Positions 36,396 to 48,084 of a DNA stretch of 50,416 bases are shown here, piece after piece. The notes below the pieces were generated by a model. It saw nothing but the letters and a program-made list of their open reading frames with translations, was not told the DNA's origin and did not search any database. Within the stretch, counting starts at the first letter, position 1. The number at the start of each line of letters is the position of its first letter. Both the position numbers and the translations under genes were made by a program. Source of the DNA: Gammaproteobacteria bacterium (GTDB lineage Bacteria > Pseudomonadota > Gammaproteobacteria > Xanthomonadales > Rhodanobacteraceae); the NCBI GenBank assembly GCA_021324095.1, contig JAJPJT010000046.1, positions 1 through 50,416 of the forward strand, written 5' to 3'.

Positions 36396-38045
36396 TCAGC
36401 CAATCGCCTTGTCGACCACTTGTTGTGCTTCCGCAAGAATCGCTTGCAGGTGCTTGTCGTCCTTGAAGCTTTCCGCGTAAATCTTGTAGATGTCCTCGGT
36501 GCCGGACGGGCGCGCGGCGAACCAGCCGTCTTCAGCGATCACCTTGACGCCGCCGATCGGCGCGCCATTCCCCGGCGCCTTGTCGAGCACCTGCAGGACG
36601 TTGCTTCCCGCCAGCGCGTCGAGCTTGACCTCGTCGGCCGAAAGCTTCGCCAGCTTCTGCCGCTGCGAGTCGTTCGCCGCGGCCTCGATGCGGTCGGTGA
36701 ACGGCCGGCCCAGTGCGTCCGCCAGCGCGTCGTAGCACTCGCCGGGATCGCGCCCCGCTTTCGCCGCGATTTCCGCAGACAGCAGCGCCGGCGCGATCCC
36801 GTCCTTGTCGGTGGTCCAGACGGAGCCGTCGTGGCGCAGGAACGACGCACCCGCGCTCTCCTCGCCGCCAAACCCCAACGTGCCGTCGCACAGGCCGGGC
36901 GCGAACCACTTGAACCCCACCGGCACTTCATAGAGTTTCCGCCCCGCCTTCTTCACGACGCGGTCGATCAGCGCCGTGCTGACCACGGTCTTGCCGACCG
37001 CGAGCGAGTCCGGCCAGCGCTTCCGCTCGCCGAACAGGAAATCGATCATCACCGCGAGGTAGTGGTTCGACGGCAGCAGACCGGACGATCGGGTCACGAC
37101 GCCGTGGCGGTCGTGGTCCGTGTCGCAGGCAAACGCGACGTCGTATTTGTCCTTCAGCGCCAGCAACCGCTGCATCGCATATTCCGACGACGGATCCATC
37201 CGGATCTTCCCGTCCCAATCCACCGTCATGAAGGCGAAGCGCGGATCGACTTCCTCGCTGACTACGGTGAGGTCGATCCCGTAGCGATCGGCGATCGGCG
37301 CCCAGTAGTGCACCCCTGCCCCGCCCAGCGGATCGACCGCAAGCTTCAGCCCCGCAGCGCGAATCGCGTCGAAGTCGATCACGTTGGCGAGATCGGCGAC
37401 GTAGGCATCAAGGTAATCGTGCGTGTGCGTGCTCGACGCCGCGCAGGCCTGCGCGAACGGCACGCACTTGACGCCGGCGAGCTGCGCTTCGAGGTAATGG
37501 TTGGCCTGCTTCTGCACCCAGCCTGTGATCTCGGTGCCGGCGGGTCCGCCGTTGACCGGGTTGTACTTGAATCCGCCGTTGTCGGGCGGGTTGTGCGAGG
37601 GCGTGATCACGATGCCGTCGGCGAGGCCGCTGTCGCGTCCGCGGTTGTGGACGAGGATTGCGTGCGAGATCGCGGGTGTCGGCGTGAATTCGCCACCCTT
37701 CGACGACATCACCTCGACGCCATTGGCCGCCAGCACTTCCAGCGCACTGCGGAAAGCCGGCTGCGACAGCGCGTGGGTATCGAAGCCGATGAACAGCGGC
37801 CCGCTGACGGATTCCTTCGCCCGGTAGTCGCAGATCGCCTGCGTGATCGCGAGGATGTGCCATTCGTTGAAGCTGCCGTCGAACGATGAGCCGCGGTGAC
37901 CGGAGGTTCCGAATGCCACGCGCTGCGCAGGATCCGACGGATCCGGCCGCCTATCCGCGTAGGCCGCCAAAAGCTTGTCGACATCGACGAGGATGTCCTT
38001 GGGAGCCGGCTTGCCGGCGAGCGGACTGATCTTTTCTCCGCTCAT
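36396..38045 (-). CDS. pgm: Phosphoglucomutase, alpha-D-glucose-phosphate specific
   Basis: A 549-residue enzyme that interconverts glucose 1-phosphate and glucose 6-phosphate. The catalytic phosphoserine is S150 in [17 protein letters not shown]. Metal site CDTDHDRHG, the sugar loop [10 protein letters not shown] and the phosphate-binding [15 protein letters not shown] are all present. Length matches the Pgm (not the ManB/AlgC) family. It is the last gene of the sugar-phosphate block, 201 bp after pgi; a CCCCCTCACCC-type repeat fills that gap. Confidence 0.97.
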   Translation of the reverse strand: MSGEKISPLAGKPAPKDILVDVDKLLAAYADRRPDPSDPAQRVAFGTSGHRGSSFDGSFNEWHILAITQAICDYRAKESVSGPLFIGFDTHALSQPAFRSALEVLAANGVEVMSSKGGEFTPTPAISHAILVHNRGRDSGLADGIVITPSHNPPDNGGFKYNPVNGGPAGTEITGWVQKQANHYLEAQLAGVKCVPFAQACAASSTHTHDYLDAYVADLANVIDFDAIRAAGLKLAVDPLGGAGVHYWAPIADRYGIDLTVVSEEVDPRFAFMTVDWDGKIRMDPSSEYAMQRLLALKDKYDVAFACDTDHDRHGVVTRSSGLLPSNHYLAVMIDFLFGERKRWPDSLAVGKTVVSTALIDRVVKKAGRKLYEVPVGFKWFAPGLCDGTLGFGGEESAGASFLRHDGSVWTTDKDGIAPALLSAEIAAKAGRDPGECYDALADALGRPFTDRIEAAANDSQRQKLAKLSADEVKLDALAGSNVLQVLDKAPGNGAPIGGVKVIAEDGWFAARPSGTEDIYKIYAESFKDDKHLQAILAEAQQVVDKAIG

Positions 38046-38062
38046 CGAAGTGTTCCCGTGTT

Positions 38063-38219
38063 CCCCCTCACCCCGACCCTCTCCCCACAGGGGAGAGGGA
38101 GAAAATCACGCCGCCCGCTTCGTCGACGCTCAGGACAGGCTTGACCGAGAGAGGCGCCACATATTCCCCTCTCCCCCAAACGGCTCCATCGTTTGGGGGA
38201 GAGGGCCAGGGTGAGGGGG
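38063..38219. repeat. CCCCCTCACCC-bounded palindromic element between pgi and pgm
   Basis: Terminal inverted repeats CCCCCTCACCC (38063-38073) and GGGTGAGGGGG (38209-38219) enclose two further hairpins: CCCTCTCCCC/GGGGAGAGGG near 38077-38099, and CTCTCCCCCAAACG/CGTTTGGGGGAG near 38169-38202. The 157-bp element looks like a small non-autonomous mobile repeat (REPIN- or MITE-like). It may also shape expression of pgm relative to pgi. Confidence 0.8.
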
Positions 38220-38246
38220 CGAGCAAGAACGCCGTGAATCACGAGG

Positions 38247-39887
38247 TCACCCTGTACTCCGACGCGCGGCGCGGTAGCGCCGGATCAGTTCATTGGTGGA
38301 ACTGTCGTGCTCGAGCTTCGGTTCGTTCGCGTCCTGCAGTTGTGGAATGACTTTCTTCGCGAGCTGCTTGCCGAGTTCCACGCCCCACTGGTCGAACGAG
38401 TCGATATGCCAGACCGCGCCCTGGGTGAATACGCTGTGCTCGTACAGCGCGACCAGCGCGCCCAGGGAACGCGGCGTCAGGTTTTCGGCGAGGATGGTGT
38501 TCGTGGGCCGGTTACCCTCGCAGACACGATGCGGCACCAGCCATTCCGGCGTGCCTTCCTCGCGCACCTGTGCAGGCGTCTTGCCGAAGGCCAGCGCTTC
38601 CGTCTGCGCGATCAGGTTGGCCATCAGCAGATCGTGCTGCCCGCCGAGCGGATTCAGCGAGTGCATGAAACCGATGAAGTCGCAGGGGATCAGCCGCGTG
38701 CCCTGGTGGATCAATTGATAGAACGAGTGCTGCCCGTTGGTGCCAGGCTCGCCCCAATAAATGGGCCCGGTGTCATAGTGGGCGCGCTCGCCTGAGAGCG
38801 TCACGTGCTTGCCGTTCGACTCCATCGTCAACTGCTGAAGGTACGCGGGAAAGCGCTTCAGGTATTGCACATACGGCAGCACGGCAACGGTCTGTGCGCC
38901 GAAGAAATCGTTGTACCAGACCGCCAGCAGACCCATCAGCAAAGGCAGGTTTCTCTCGGCCGGCGTGTTCCTGAAATGCTCGTCCATGGCATGGAAGCCC
39001 GCCAGCATTTCGCGGAAAGCTTCCGGCCCGATCGCAAGCATCGTCGAAAGACCGATCGCGGAATCCATCGAGTAGCGGCCGCCGACCCAGTCCCAGAAGC
39101 CGAACATGTTCGCCGTGTCGATGCCGAACTTTTCGACCTCTTCGGCGTTGGTCGAGACGGCGACGAAGTGCTTCGCAACGGCAGCCTCATCACCGCCCAG
39201 GTTCTGCAAGCACCAGTCGCGTGCCGCGTGCGCGTTGGTCAGCGTTTCCAGCGTGGTGAAGGTCTTCGAGCAGATGATGAAAAGCGTCTCCGCCGCGTCG
39301 AGATCGCGCGTGGCTTCCACGAAGTCGGTGGGATCCACGTTCGACACGAACCGGAAGGTCATGTCTCGGCGGCTGTAGTGCTTCAGCGCCTCGTAGGCCA
39401 TCACCGGCCCGAGGTCAGAACCACCGATGCCGATGCTGATGACGTTCCGGATCGGCTTGCCAGAATGCCCGCGCCACTCGCCGGAACGCACCTTGTCGCT
39501 GAACGCGGCCATCCGGTCCAGCACCTCGTGCACTTCGGGGACGACGTTCTGCCCGTCGACCCTGATCACCTCGCCGTGCGGCGCGCGCAGTGCGACATGC
39601 AGCACCGCGCGCTTCTCGGTTTCGTTGATCTTGTCGCCGCGGAACATCGCGTCGCGGCGGGCGAACACCCCGCGCGCCCTGGCCAATCTCTGCAGCAGGC
39701 GCAGCGTTTCGTCAGTGATGAGGTTCTTCGAGTAATCGAGATACAGCCCCGCCCCTTCCGCCGTCAGCCGCTCGCCGCGTTGCGCATCGCCATCGAACAG
39801 CGCCTTGAGGGTGGTGCCGCGCAGCGACGCCCAATGTTTCGCGAGCGCCTTCCACTCCGGCGAAGTCCGCAGCGACGGCGCCGTCAT
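38247..39887 (-). CDS. pgi: Glucose-6-phosphate isomerase
   Basis: A 546-residue enzyme that interconverts glucose 6-phosphate and fructose 6-phosphate. Family signatures are the [19 protein letters not shown] loop, [17 protein letters not shown], and the C-terminal [13 protein letters not shown] motif. The [18 protein letters not shown] stretch holds a catalytic His. Its ATG overlaps the tal stop (ATGA), so it is translated with the rest of the operon. Confidence 0.97.
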   Translation of the reverse strand: MTAPSLRTSPEWKALAKHWASLRGTTLKALFDGDAQRGERLTAEGAGLYLDYSKNLITDETLRLLQRLARARGVFARRDAMFRGDKINETEKRAVLHVALRAPHGEVIRVDGQNVVPEVHEVLDRMAAFSDKVRSGEWRGHSGKPIRNVISIGIGGSDLGPVMAYEALKHYSRRDMTFRFVSNVDPTDFVEATRDLDAAETLFIICSKTFTTLETLTNAHAARDWCLQNLGGDEAAVAKHFVAVSTNAEEVEKFGIDTANMFGFWDWVGGRYSMDSAIGLSTMLAIGPEAFREMLAGFHAMDEHFRNTPAERNLPLLMGLLAVWYNDFFGAQTVAVLPYVQYLKRFPAYLQQLTMESNGKHVTLSGERAHYDTGPIYWGEPGTNGQHSFYQLIHQGTRLIPCDFIGFMHSLNPLGGQHDLLMANLIAQTEALAFGKTPAQVREEGTPEWLVPHRVCEGNRPTNTILAENLTPRSLGALVALYEHSVFTQGAVWHIDSFDQWGVELGKQLAKKVIPQLQDANEPKLEHDSSTNELIRRYRAARRSTG

Positions 39888-40990
39888 GCGCGCGCTCCAT
39901 GCGCCGCCGAATGCGGTTCCATTCTGGATGTTTTTTGCCGGATGCGGCCCAGCAGGTCATTCCAGGATTTCACAAATGCCTCGGCGCCTTCGCGCTGCAG
40001 TTGTCCCGCCAGTGCGGCGTCATCGATGCCGGCCGCCTTAAACTGCGCAATCACCTGCTCGCAGTCGCCGCCGTCTTTCGCCATCGTTCCACGCAACTTG
40101 CCGTGATCGGCGAAGGCGAGCAGTGTCTTGTCGGGCATCGTGTTGATGGTGTCGGGCGCGGCGAACGCCTCAACGTACATCGTGTCGGATGCTTCGGGAT
40201 CCTTGGTGCCGGTGCTGGCCCACAGCAGGCGTTGCGGATGCACGCCCGCCGCGAGGATCTTCTTCCAGCGCGGCGTCTCGCGCAGTTCGCAATACGCCTT
40301 GTACACGCGCTGGCCGATCGCGATGCCGAGGCGGTTCTTCAGTTCGACCGGCACCCTGTCCTTCACGGCAACGTCCCAGCGGCTGATGAACAGCGACGCC
40401 ACCGAATCGACATTCGGATCCTTGCCCTCGGCGATGCGGCGCTCGATGCCGCGCATCCAGGCCTCGGCCGCTGCAATGTACTGCTCGCGCGAGAACAGCA
40501 ACGTCACGTTGATCGGCACGCCGCGGTAGATCGCTTCCTCGATCGCGGGCACACCGGCCGGCGTTCCGGGAATCTTGATGAACAGGTTGTCGCGTCGCGC
40601 CTGCGCGTGCAGGGCGACGGCGGACTCGATCGATGCATGGGTGTCGTCCGCCAGCAGCGGCGAAACTTCCAGCGACACGAATCCGTCCACACCGTCGCTC
40701 GCGTGGAAGGCCGGCTTGAACAGGTCGGCCGCGCGCGTCAGATCCTCGAGCGCCACCGAGAAAAACAGGTCTTCGCCCTGCTGACCCCGTCCCAGCAACT
40801 CCGAGATCGATTCGTCGTAATCGCTGCCGCCCGAGATCGCCTTGTCGAAGATCGAAGGGTTGGAAGTCAGTCCCGTGACATTGTCTGCTTCGATGTAGCG
40901 CTCCAGCGTGCCGTCATCGAGGATGCCGCGGGTAATGTTGTCGAGCCACAGGCTCTGACCGAGGTCGTGCAATTGCTGGGTGGGATTCAT
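39884..40990 (-). CDS. tal: Transaldolase
   Basis: A 368-residue enzyme of the non-oxidative pentose phosphate pathway, transferring dihydroxyacetone from sedoheptulose 7-phosphate to glyceraldehyde 3-phosphate. The Schiff-base lysine is K139 in [24 protein letters not shown] and the [21 protein letters not shown] strand are also diagnostic. Its length corresponds to the long transaldolase subgroup found with zwf/pgi. It begins 3 bp after the HAD gene ends. Confidence 0.96.
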   Translation of the reverse strand: MNPTQQLHDLGQSLWLDNITRGILDDGTLERYIEADNVTGLTSNPSIFDKAISGGSDYDESISELLGRGQQGEDLFFSVALEDLTRAADLFKPAFHASDGVDGFVSLEVSPLLADDTHASIESAVALHAQARRDNLFIKIPGTPAGVPAIEEAIYRGVPINVTLLFSREQYIAAAEAWMRGIERRIAEGKDPNVDSVASLFISRWDVAVKDRVPVELKNRLGIAIGQRVYKAYCELRETPRWKKILAAGVHPQRLLWASTGTKDPEASDTMYVEAFAAPDTINTMPDKTLLAFADHGKLRGTMAKDGGDCEQVIAQFKAAGIDDAALAGQLQREGAEAFVKSWNDLLGRIRQKTSRMEPHSAAHGARA

Positions 40991-40993
40991 GGA

Positions 40994-41692
40994 TTACTCC
41001 GTGGCGGTTGCCGGTTGCATGGGTGAAAGAAAAGCGTCGACCCGCAGTTGACAGAGTTCGCCGACGCTGCCGAGTTCGATCTGCGCGGGCGGATATTCCT
41101 TGCGGGCGGCAGGGTCGTTCGCGTAGTGGCCCTGGCGGACGAACACCGTGGTCAGGCGGTCGCGCCAGCGGCGCTTCATGCCGTCGAGGACGCGCAACTT
41201 GTCCTCGACCATCACGTAGCGGTCGGCGGGAAACCGCCGCGCCACATCGTCCAACATGCGCTCCTTGTGGACGTAGATCAAGACCCGGCCCTCGACGGCG
41301 CCCGCGATGCCGGACATGTTGATCTTGCGCGGCTGCAGCACCACGTCGCCGTCGGACAGCACCACGCAGCGACCGAATTCCGACAGGTACGCGATGGCAT
41401 CGAGCGCGCCCGGATACAGGCGCTCGTCGAACGGATATTCCAGCAGGAACGCCGCCAGATCCTGCGCGCGCAACTCGTCGTCGCATTCGAGGCGGAACTT
41501 CTGGATGGCACCCAGGTAATCCGCGTACCCGAGCTGGTCGCGCAGATCCTCGTAAATCCGCCAATACGCTTTCGCCGCGTGGGCGCCGAAGACCTCCGCG
41601 ATGTGCCGGTCGAGGTCGTCCTGCACCCGGTCGTTGTCGAGCAACGTGTTGTCGACATCGAACAGGAACACGATGGACCGCGCTGCGCTCAT
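40994..41692 (-). CDS. HAD-superfamily hydrolase in the zwf-tal operon
   Basis: A 232-residue phosphatase-like protein. HAD motif I is DVDNT with nucleophile D12 and acid D14, motif II is VVLSDGD, and motifs III/IV are in [15 protein letters not shown] helical cap lies between motif I and II. Its ATG overlaps the zwf stop by 4 bp and tal follows after 3 bp, so it is part of the operon. Its substrate is unknown. A sugar-phosphate clean-up or signalling role is inferred from position only. Confidence 0.85.
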   Translation of the reverse strand: MSAARSIVFLFDVDNTLLDNDRVQDDLDRHIAEVFGAHAAKAYWRIYEDLRDQLGYADYLGAIQKFRLECDDELRAQDLAAFLLEYPFDERLYPGALDAIAYLSEFGRCVVLSDGDVVLQPRKINMSGIAGAVEGRVLIYVHKERMLDDVARRFPADRYVMVEDKLRVLDGMKRRWRDRLTTVFVRQGHYANDPAARKEYPPAQIELGSVGELCQLRVDAFLSPMQPATATE

Positions 41693-43086
41693 GAGCCAAC
41701 CTTGGGCGGCGCATCCACCTTGGGATCGTTCCAGCCGCCCGCGTCCGCGATCAGCGCGTCGGCCTGCTTCGGCCCCCACGTGCCCACCTTGTATGTGTGC
41801 ACCGGCACCTTGTCGCCGAGGATGGGATCGAGCACCCGCCAGGCTTCTTCCACGCAATCGTCGCGGGTGAACAGCACGGAGTCGCCGTCGATCGCGTCGC
41901 CGAGCAGGCGCTCGTACGGGGCCATCGCGGTGCGCACGTGGCGATGCGCGACCAGTTCGACGGGATGTCCCTTCATCGCCTCGCCCGGCACCTTGACCCG
42001 CGCGCCCAGCGAGATGATCACGTCCGGGCTCAGGCGGAAACGGAAATGATTGACCGCGCCATTCGTGGGCGCGTCGAATACTTCCTGCGGCGGATTCTTG
42101 AGCCGCACCAGCACCTCGGTGCACTTCACCGGCAACTGCTTGCCCGCGCGGATGAAGAACGGCACGCCTGCCCAGCGCCACGTGTCCATGTGGATGCGCA
42201 GCGCCGCGTAGGTTTCGACGGTCGATCGCTTCGAGACCCCCTCCTCTTTGCGGTAACCGTCGAACTGGCCGCGCACCACGTCCTCGGGCTTCAGCTCGCG
42301 CATCGAGCGGAACAGCCTCAATTTCTCGTCGCGCATCGCATCCGCGCTGCGGTTGGCGGGCGGCGACATCGCGAGCAGGGCCAGCACCTGGAACATGTGG
42401 TTCTGCACCACGTCGCGGATCGCGCCGACCTCGTCGTAGAACTTGCCGCGCCCCTGCACACCGAAGTTCTCGGCCATCGTGATCTGCATGCTGGCGATGT
42501 GGTCGCGGTTCCAGATCGGCTCCAGCAGGGAATTGGCGAAGCGGAAATACAAGAGGTTCTGCACCGGTTCCTTGCCGAGGTAATGATCGATGCGGAAGAT
42601 GTCGTGCTCGCGGAAAAACCGGTGCAGCGTGCGGTTGAGCGCGCGCGCGGACTTCAGATCGCGCCCGAACGGCTTTTCGACGATCACCCGCGCGCCCTGC
42701 GAACACCCCGATGCAGCCAGGCCCTTCACCACCGGCACGAACATGCTGGGGGGAATCGCGAGGTAATGCAGCGGATGCTGCGCGTCGCCGAGCCCCGTGC
42801 GCAATTTGTCATAGGTTTGCGCGTCGCCGTAGTCACCGTCGATGTAACGCATCAACTTCGACAATTTCGCGAACGCAGCCTTGTCGACGCCGCCGTGTTC
42901 CTCGAGGCTGTCGTGGGCGCGCTTGCGCAGTTTGTCGAGATTCCAGCCGGAGCGCGCGATGCCGATCACCGGCATGTCCAGCCTGCCGTCCTTGATCAAT
43001 GCCTGCAGCGCCGGAAAAATCTGCTTGTAGGCGAGATCGCCGGTGGCGCCGAAGAACACGAAGGCATCGGACTTGGCGGTGGGCAT
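41689..43086 (-). CDS. zwf: Glucose-6-phosphate 1-dehydrogenase
   Basis: A 465-residue enzyme that oxidises glucose 6-phosphate to 6-phosphogluconolactone with NADP+ (or NAD+). The nucleotide-binding start is [19 protein letters not shown], the substrate site is [21 protein letters not shown], and EKPFGRD follows the coenzyme domain. The start at 43086 overlaps the stop of the GH94-like gene (TGATG), and its stop overlaps the HAD start. The gene is thus locked into the operon by translational coupling on both sides. Confidence 0.97.
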   Translation of the reverse strand: MPTAKSDAFVFFGATGDLAYKQIFPALQALIKDGRLDMPVIGIARSGWNLDKLRKRAHDSLEEHGGVDKAAFAKLSKLMRYIDGDYGDAQTYDKLRTGLGDAQHPLHYLAIPPSMFVPVVKGLAASGCSQGARVIVEKPFGRDLKSARALNRTLHRFFREHDIFRIDHYLGKEPVQNLLYFRFANSLLEPIWNRDHIASMQITMAENFGVQGRGKFYDEVGAIRDVVQNHMFQVLALLAMSPPANRSADAMRDEKLRLFRSMRELKPEDVVRGQFDGYRKEEGVSKRSTVETYAALRIHMDTWRWAGVPFFIRAGKQLPVKCTEVLVRLKNPPQEVFDAPTNGAVNHFRFRLSPDVIISLGARVKVPGEAMKGHPVELVAHRHVRTAMAPYERLLGDAIDGDSVLFTRDDCVEEAWRVLDPILGDKVPVHTYKVGTWGPKQADALIADAGGWNDPKVDAPPKVGS

Positions 43087-46000
43087 CAACTCGGCTCCTT
43101 CTGCATGGTTGCGCGAATGTGGTGGGCCGCGCCGTCGTCGATCAGCGCGATGCCCTCGGGTGAACCCTGCAACGTTACACCATCCACTTCGATCGCGGCG
43201 ATCCCGCGGCACACGTGACCCGGATTGTCTACTTCGATTCGCCAAGTCGTCTTGCCGCGGCGAAATGTCATGGCGAAGCCTTTCCACACTCGCGGAATGC
43301 AGGGTTCGAGCCGCAAGCGGTCCCCGTGCAACCGGCAGCCCAGCACCCATTCCACGATGGCGCGGTACAGCCAGCCCGCCGAACCCGAATACCACGACCA
43401 GCCGCCTCGTCCCACGTGCGGCGCCACCGAATAGACGTCCGCGCATTCGACGTACGGTTCGACCTTGTAGCGCTGCGCATTTTCCGGCGTATCCGACTTG
43501 CGTATCGGATCGAAAATCTCCAGCAGTTCGCCGGCCTTGTCGCCGTCGCCCAGCATCGCGAACGCGATCAGCGACCAGATCGAGCCGTGCGTATATTGGC
43601 CGCCGTTCTCGCGCAGCCCCGGCGGATAACCCTTGATGTAACCCGGATCATGCGTGGTCCTGTCGAACGGTTCGGTGAACAGTGCGACCACTCCGTCGTT
43701 GCGGCGCACGAGGTGCTCGTTGACCGCGCGCATCGCCCTTTCCGCCCGCTCGCGGTCGCCCCTGCCGCTGATCACCGCCCAGGATTGCGCCATCGACTCG
43801 ATCCGGCACTCGGAATCGACGGCGGTGCCGAGCGGCGTACCATCGTCGTAGAACGCGCGCCGGTACCACTCGCCGTCCCATGCCTCGGTTTCCAGTGCCA
43901 ATTCCAGCACGCGTGCGTGGTCGCGCCAGCGCGCCGCACGTTCGTCGCGGCGAGCTTCGGCGAACGGGGCGAAGCCGCCGATCACCTTGATGAGAAACCA
44001 GCCCATCCACACGCTTTCGCCCTTGCCGCCCGCACCCACGCGGTTCATGCCGTCGTTCCAGTCGCCGGTGCCCATCAGCGGCAAGCGATGGACGCCGAGC
44101 CCCAGGCTGGCCTCGATCGCGCGTGCGCAATGCTCGAACAGCGTGCCATCCTGCGCAGATTTCGCGGGCGCGAAGAACGAATCGGCTTGATCCGGCTCCA
44201 GCATATCGCCATGCAGGAACGGCACACGCGCGTCCAGGATCGCGGCATCGCCCGTGACCTCGATGTAATGCGCGACCACGAACGGCAGCCACAGGCGATC
44301 GTCGACGATGCGTGTGCGCACGCCCCGTCCCGACGGCGGCAGCCACCAGTGCTGCACGTCGCCTTCCTCGAATTGGCGTGATGCCGCCAGCAGGATGTGT
44401 GCGCGGGCCAGATCGGGGCTTGCGATACACAGCGCGCCAACGTCCTGCAACTGGTCGCGAAAACCGTACGCGCCGCTGGCCTGGTAGAACGCCGTGCGCG
44501 CCCATACCCGGCAGGCCAGCACCTGGTAAGGCAGGCAGCGATTCACCAGCAGGTCGATCGAGCGCTGCGGCGTCTCGATCTGCAGGGGCTGCAGGACGCC
44601 GTCCCAAAGCTCACGCGCCTCCGCGAGCAGCGCATCGACATCCGCGCGGCGGTGGCGGGCGACCAATGCCTGCGCGGCCGCGCGGTTCCGCCCCTCGCCG
44701 AGCAGGAACACAAGTTCTGCCGTGGCATCCGGTGCAAGTTCGACGGACGCCACCAGCGCACTGCGCCGGGCGTCGTTCCCAGGAACGGCCCCGCCTTCGC
44801 TGCACGCGATGAAGGCCACGGCTCCTGTGAATTCCTCGCGCCAGGCGTTGCGCGCGAACACCGCGGCGCGCCCGGGATCAGGTTCGACTTGCGTGGTCGC
44901 CCGCGCGTCGCTGCCGATCGGACCCAGCATCCACCGCACCACCTGCGCGACCGTGATCCGGCGTGCCCGGTCACTGCGATTATGCAGACGCAGCCGCGAA
45001 ACCTTGACGGGATCTTCGGCCGCGACGCACTGTACCAGCTCCGTTTCGATGCCGTGGACGTTCGCATCGAAACGCGCGTAACCCGGGCCGAATCGAGCGA
45101 CATACGTCGCCCCTCCCGCGCGCGGCGGCGATGCGGTGGCACTCCACTCCGCGCCATCGCCAGCGTCGCGCAGCAGGAAAACCTCACCCGGCGGATCACG
45201 CACCGCGTCGTTCGACCACGGCGTGATCTGGTTCTGCTGGCTGTTGACGGCCCAGCAATAACCACCGCCGGTCGCAGTGACCAGGAAGCCGAAATCGGGA
45301 TTGGCCACGACGTGCGACCACGGCGCGGGCGTGCTCGCGCCATCGCGCAATATCGTCACGTACTCGCGGCCATCCTTGCTGAAACCGCCGACGCCGTTCC
45401 AGAAATCGAGGTCCCCGGGTGCGGGTGCGGATGCGGGTTTTCCGCCGCGTGCGCGGTGCGGCTTGACGATCGGCAATTCAAAAAACGCGGCGCCCGGATC
45501 ATCGGGGCCCATCGCCAATTGCTTTGCGAGATCGCCATCGCATCCGTCGAGCACGACGGATGCGGCGGTGAGCAGCCCATTGCGCAGACGTTCGTCGAGC
45601 TCAGTGTCGCGCAGCACGAACACCGAGCCTTGCGCCTTGTCGCCCGACGCTGCGTCTCCGATCAGGTTCTTCAACGCAGTATCCAGCGCACCGGCAGCGC
45701 TACCGGCGGTATTCAGGACGACCAGATCGGCGGCCACCCCGCGAGCACGCCAGTAGCGTTGGGCGCGCAGCAATGTCTCGGCGAGGCTGATTTGTCCCGC
45801 ATCGTCCAGGCGCACCAGCACGATCGGAAGGTCACCCGAAATGCCCTTCGCCCATAAAACCGGTGCGCCCCCCTCGCCTTTTGCGATCGTTTCGGCCTCG
45901 GCGCGCCACGAGAGATCGCTGCCCACCAACGCACCCGCCAGCCGCTGGAACAGGCGTGCTTCTGCGGCGTCGATTTCCCCCGCGTCCAACGCCTGCCGTG

Positions 46001-46853
46001 CCGAGGCGTGCGCCCGGGCGAACACGTCAGCGCACGCGGCTGGAGATAGATAACGACGAATCAGCCGAAGCACCTCGTCGCGCGAAGCCCCCATCGCGAT
46101 GAGGAACGCCGCGCGACGCGTCTGGCCCGACGCGACGATCACGCGGGTGCGCAGGCTGAAAACCGGATCGAGCACCGTGCCTACCGTGCCGGACAGGTGC
46201 TGCCGCGCCTGCATGGCGGCCGGCGCGCGCAACGACCCATCGCGGCCGATGAAGCGCGCGCGGTCGGTTTCGCATTCGCGCGTTCCGGCTTCATCGCCAT
46301 CGACCACCAAGGCGTGCGCGGCCCAGATATCCGGGTCGGACGGATCCTTCTTGCGCCGCCACGCCAGCAACACGCCATCGTCGATGGCGGTTTGCACGAA
46401 CATCTTGGAATACGCGCGATGCGCATCGTCGGCCCGCGCGGGACCGAGCACCAGTTCGACATAGGACGTCAGTTCGACTTCACGTTCGACCAACCCGTCG
46501 TTGCGAATTCCCACGCCGCGTACTTCCACTGGTTGCTCGGGATCGACCGCGACCTCGAGCGTGGTGACCAGCGCTTCGTCGCGGCGGGCGAACCGCAGCA
46601 TCGCCTCCTCGCTCCAGCAGCGCGTCGCACCGCCGCAAGGCGATGCCGTCGCGGACCATGTCGCGCCGTTCGCGGTATTGCGGAGGTAAACGTAGAACCC
46701 CTGCTCGCCACCAGGGTCGCCGGTGTGCCAGCGCGTGACGGCCAGGCTTTTCCAGCGGCTGCATCCTGAACCCGACGCCGTCAATGTCGAGCTGTATTCG
46801 CCAGAACCCAGCAGATGGACGATCGCAGCGGTCGTACTGGCATCAGCAGGCAT
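43086..46853 (-). CDS. GH94-type glucan phosphorylase-like protein (NdvB C-terminal homologue)
   Basis: A 1255-residue protein resembling the C-terminal half of cyclic beta-1,2-glucan synthases, without their membrane and glycosyltransferase parts. It has two beta-sandwich domains ([21 protein letters not shown] near residue 14; [17 protein letters not shown] near 495), a linker, then an (alpha/alpha)6 barrel. The GH94 catalytic Asp is D934 in [23 protein letters not shown] ([16 protein letters not shown]) and SGSAGWLYR are family motifs. GH94 enzymes phosphorolyse beta-glucosides to glucose 1-phosphate; standalone forms include 1,2-beta-oligoglucan phosphorylase. No signal peptide is seen. 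A TTG at 46919 would extend it by 22 codons. First gene of the zwf operon. Confidence 0.85.
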   Translation of the reverse strand: MPADASTTAAIVHLLGSGEYSSTLTASGSGCSRWKSLAVTRWHTGDPGGEQGFYVYLRNTANGATWSATASPCGGATRCWSEEAMLRFARRDEALVTTLEVAVDPEQPVEVRGVGIRNDGLVEREVELTSYVELVLGPARADDAHRAYSKMFVQTAIDDGVLLAWRRKKDPSDPDIWAAHALVVDGDEAGTRECETDRARFIGRDGSLRAPAAMQARQHLSGTVGTVLDPVFSLRTRVIVASGQTRRAAFLIAMGASRDEVLRLIRRYLSPAACADVFARAHASARQALDAGEIDAAEARLFQRLAGALVGSDLSWRAEAETIAKGEGGAPVLWAKGISGDLPIVLVRLDDAGQISLAETLLRAQRYWRARGVAADLVVLNTAGSAAGALDTALKNLIGDAASGDKAQGSVFVLRDTELDERLRNGLLTAASVVLDGCDGDLAKQLAMGPDDPGAAFFELPIVKPHRARGGKPASAPAPGDLDFWNGVGGFSKDGREYVTILRDGASTPAPWSHVVANPDFGFLVTATGGGYCWAVNSQQNQITPWSNDAVRDPPGEVFLLRDAGDGAEWSATASPPRAGGATYVARFGPGYARFDANVHGIETELVQCVAAEDPVKVSRLRLHNRSDRARRITVAQVVRWMLGPIGSDARATTQVEPDPGRAAVFARNAWREEFTGAVAFIACSEGGAVPGNDARRSALVASVELAPDATAELVFLLGEGRNRAAAQALVARHRRADVDALLAEARELWDGVLQPLQIETPQRSIDLLVNRCLPYQVLACRVWARTAFYQASGAYGFRDQLQDVGALCIASPDLARAHILLAASRQFEEGDVQHWWLPPSGRGVRTRIVDDRLWLPFVVAHYIEVTGDAAILDARVPFLHGDMLEPDQADSFFAPAKSAQDGTLFEHCARAIEASLGLGVHRLPLMGTGDWNDGMNRVGAGGKGESVWMGWFLIKVIGGFAPFAEARRDERAARWRDHARVLELALETEAWDGEWYRRAFYDDGTPLGTAVDSECRIESMAQSWAVISGRGDRERAERAMRAVNEHLVRRNDGVVALFTEPFDRTTHDPGYIKGYPPGLRENGGQYTHGSIWSLIAFAMLGDGDKAGELLEIFDPIRKSDTPENAQRYKVEPYVECADVYSVAPHVGRGGWSWYSGSAGWLYRAIVEWVLGCRLHGDRLRLEPCIPRVWKGFAMTFRRGKTTWRIEVDNPGHVCRGIAAIEVDGVTLQGSPEGIALIDDGAAHHIRATMQKEPS

Positions 46854-47029
46854 GGCGGCAGGCTTTCCTGGCGGCTTCTGGTCGCGCAACGCCCGCCAGT
46901 ATGCGCTGCCGCGCCTCAATCATTCGTGAAAGCATGCGGCGGTGCAGCTTGACCGCGAAAGCGATCGCGCAGAGCATGCCGGGCTTGACCGCTTACTCGT
47001 GCATCGGGGCTGCTTCAGGGAGAACGTCG

Positions 47030-47845
47030 ATGTCGGACATTGCCACAAAGCCAGGCGCCTGCCCGGTGCACGCGCATGGAGCGTCGCAACCGGAAGCGCT
47101 TTCGGCTGGCGTCGCGCCGCAGCTCACGTGTTATCAGGTCGATCCCCGCGCCGCACCGATCATCGCCGGTCGCCGCGACCGCGCGTGGATGGATCAGACC
47201 AACGATCACTACGCATACCGTTGCCTGCCATTGTCGATGGCCAACACCAGCGGCTGGGAACTGACTTCGCCGTTCGACTTCGAGGTGACGTGGAACGGAG
47301 GTCAAGGTATCGACGCGATCATCGCGCGTGCACCGGGCGTCGATCCCAACGCGCTGCGTGCGTTCATCACTTCGCATTTCGGCCACGGCATCCTGACCTT
47401 CCATACCGGCTGGCTGTTCCGCACATCGCCCGGCTGGGGGCTTTGGGTGCGCGGCGCGCCCAACTGCGCGAAGGACGGCATCCATGCGCTGGACGGCATG
47501 GTCGAAACGGACTGGCTGCCGTTTCCGTTCACGATGAACTGGCGTTTCACGCGACCGTGCACGGTCCGCTTCGAGCGCGGCGATCCGTTCTGCTTCATCA
47601 CCTTCTGTCCGCATGTGCTTCTGGACGACGTGACGCCGAAACGCGCGAGAATCGACGACGATCCGAAACTCAAGGCCGACTACACAGAATGGGGCAAATC
47701 GCGCGCCGAGTTCAACAAACTGCTGCACGACGGCGACCCGGCGACCGTCGCGAAGAAGTGGCAACGCGGCTATTTCCAGGGCAAGTCCATCGACGGCGAA
47801 GCGCCGTTCCATGTCAACAAGCGTCGCCTGAAACCCGTCGAGTAA
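47030..47845 (+). CDS. DUF6065 family protein
   Basis: A 271-residue protein matching the DUF6065 pattern: LTCYQVDPRAAPIIAGRRDRAWMD, the YRCLPLSMANTSGWELTSP segment, GILTFHTGWLFRT, GWGLWVRGAPN, and ETDWLPFPFTMNWRFTRP. It has no signal peptide or membrane segment. The family has no established function; the fold may be cupin-like, which is inference. It is divergent from the GH94-like gene (176 bp between starts) and on the same strand as gnd and pgl. AGGGAG precedes its ATG. Confidence 0.75.
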   Translation: MSDIATKPGACPVHAHGASQPEALSAGVAPQLTCYQVDPRAAPIIAGRRDRAWMDQTNDHYAYRCLPLSMANTSGWELTSPFDFEVTWNGGQGIDAIIARAPGVDPNALRAFITSHFGHGILTFHTGWLFRTSPGWGLWVRGAPNCAKDGIHALDGMVETDWLPFPFTMNWRFTRPCTVRFERGDPFCFITFCPHVLLDDVTPKRARIDDDPKLKADYTEWGKSRAEFNKLLHDGDPATVAKKWQRGYFQGKSIDGEAPFHVNKRRLKPVE

Positions 47846-47881
47846 TGAGTAGCGTCTCCGCCTGACGCTGTCCCGTGTTCC

Positions 47882-47972
47882 CCCCCTCACCCGCCAAGCG
47901 CTTCGCGCTTGTCTCCCTCTCCCCACAGTGGAGAGGGCGGCCTCAGGCCGAGCGCTTAGCGCTGGGTGAGGG
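47882..47972. repeat. CCCCCTCACCC-bounded palindromic element upstream of gnd
   Basis: CCCCCTCACCC (47882-47892) and GGGTGAGGG (47964-47972) enclose AAGCGCTTCGCGCTT, a CCCTCTCCCCAC/TGGAGAGGG hairpin and AGCGCTTAGCGCT. It has the same outer ends as the pgi-pgm element but different inner palindromes, and fills most of the 239-bp gap between DUF6065 and gnd. Confidence 0.75.
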
Positions 47973-48084
47973 AGTGAGGTCACAGGTACGGCATCGCGTT
48001 CAAGTCGCGGAGCAGCAAGGCGCGCGTTAACATCGTGGATTCGCGGTGCGCGATGCTGCGCCAACGCTTTCCAAGGAGAACGCG

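Noticed and set aside
46854..46919. TTG start extending the GH94-like protein by 22 codons
   Set aside because: The extension is directly preceded by a stop, has no clear ribosome site, and an ATG at 46853 fits the start of the first beta-sandwich. It is kept as an alternative in the entry.
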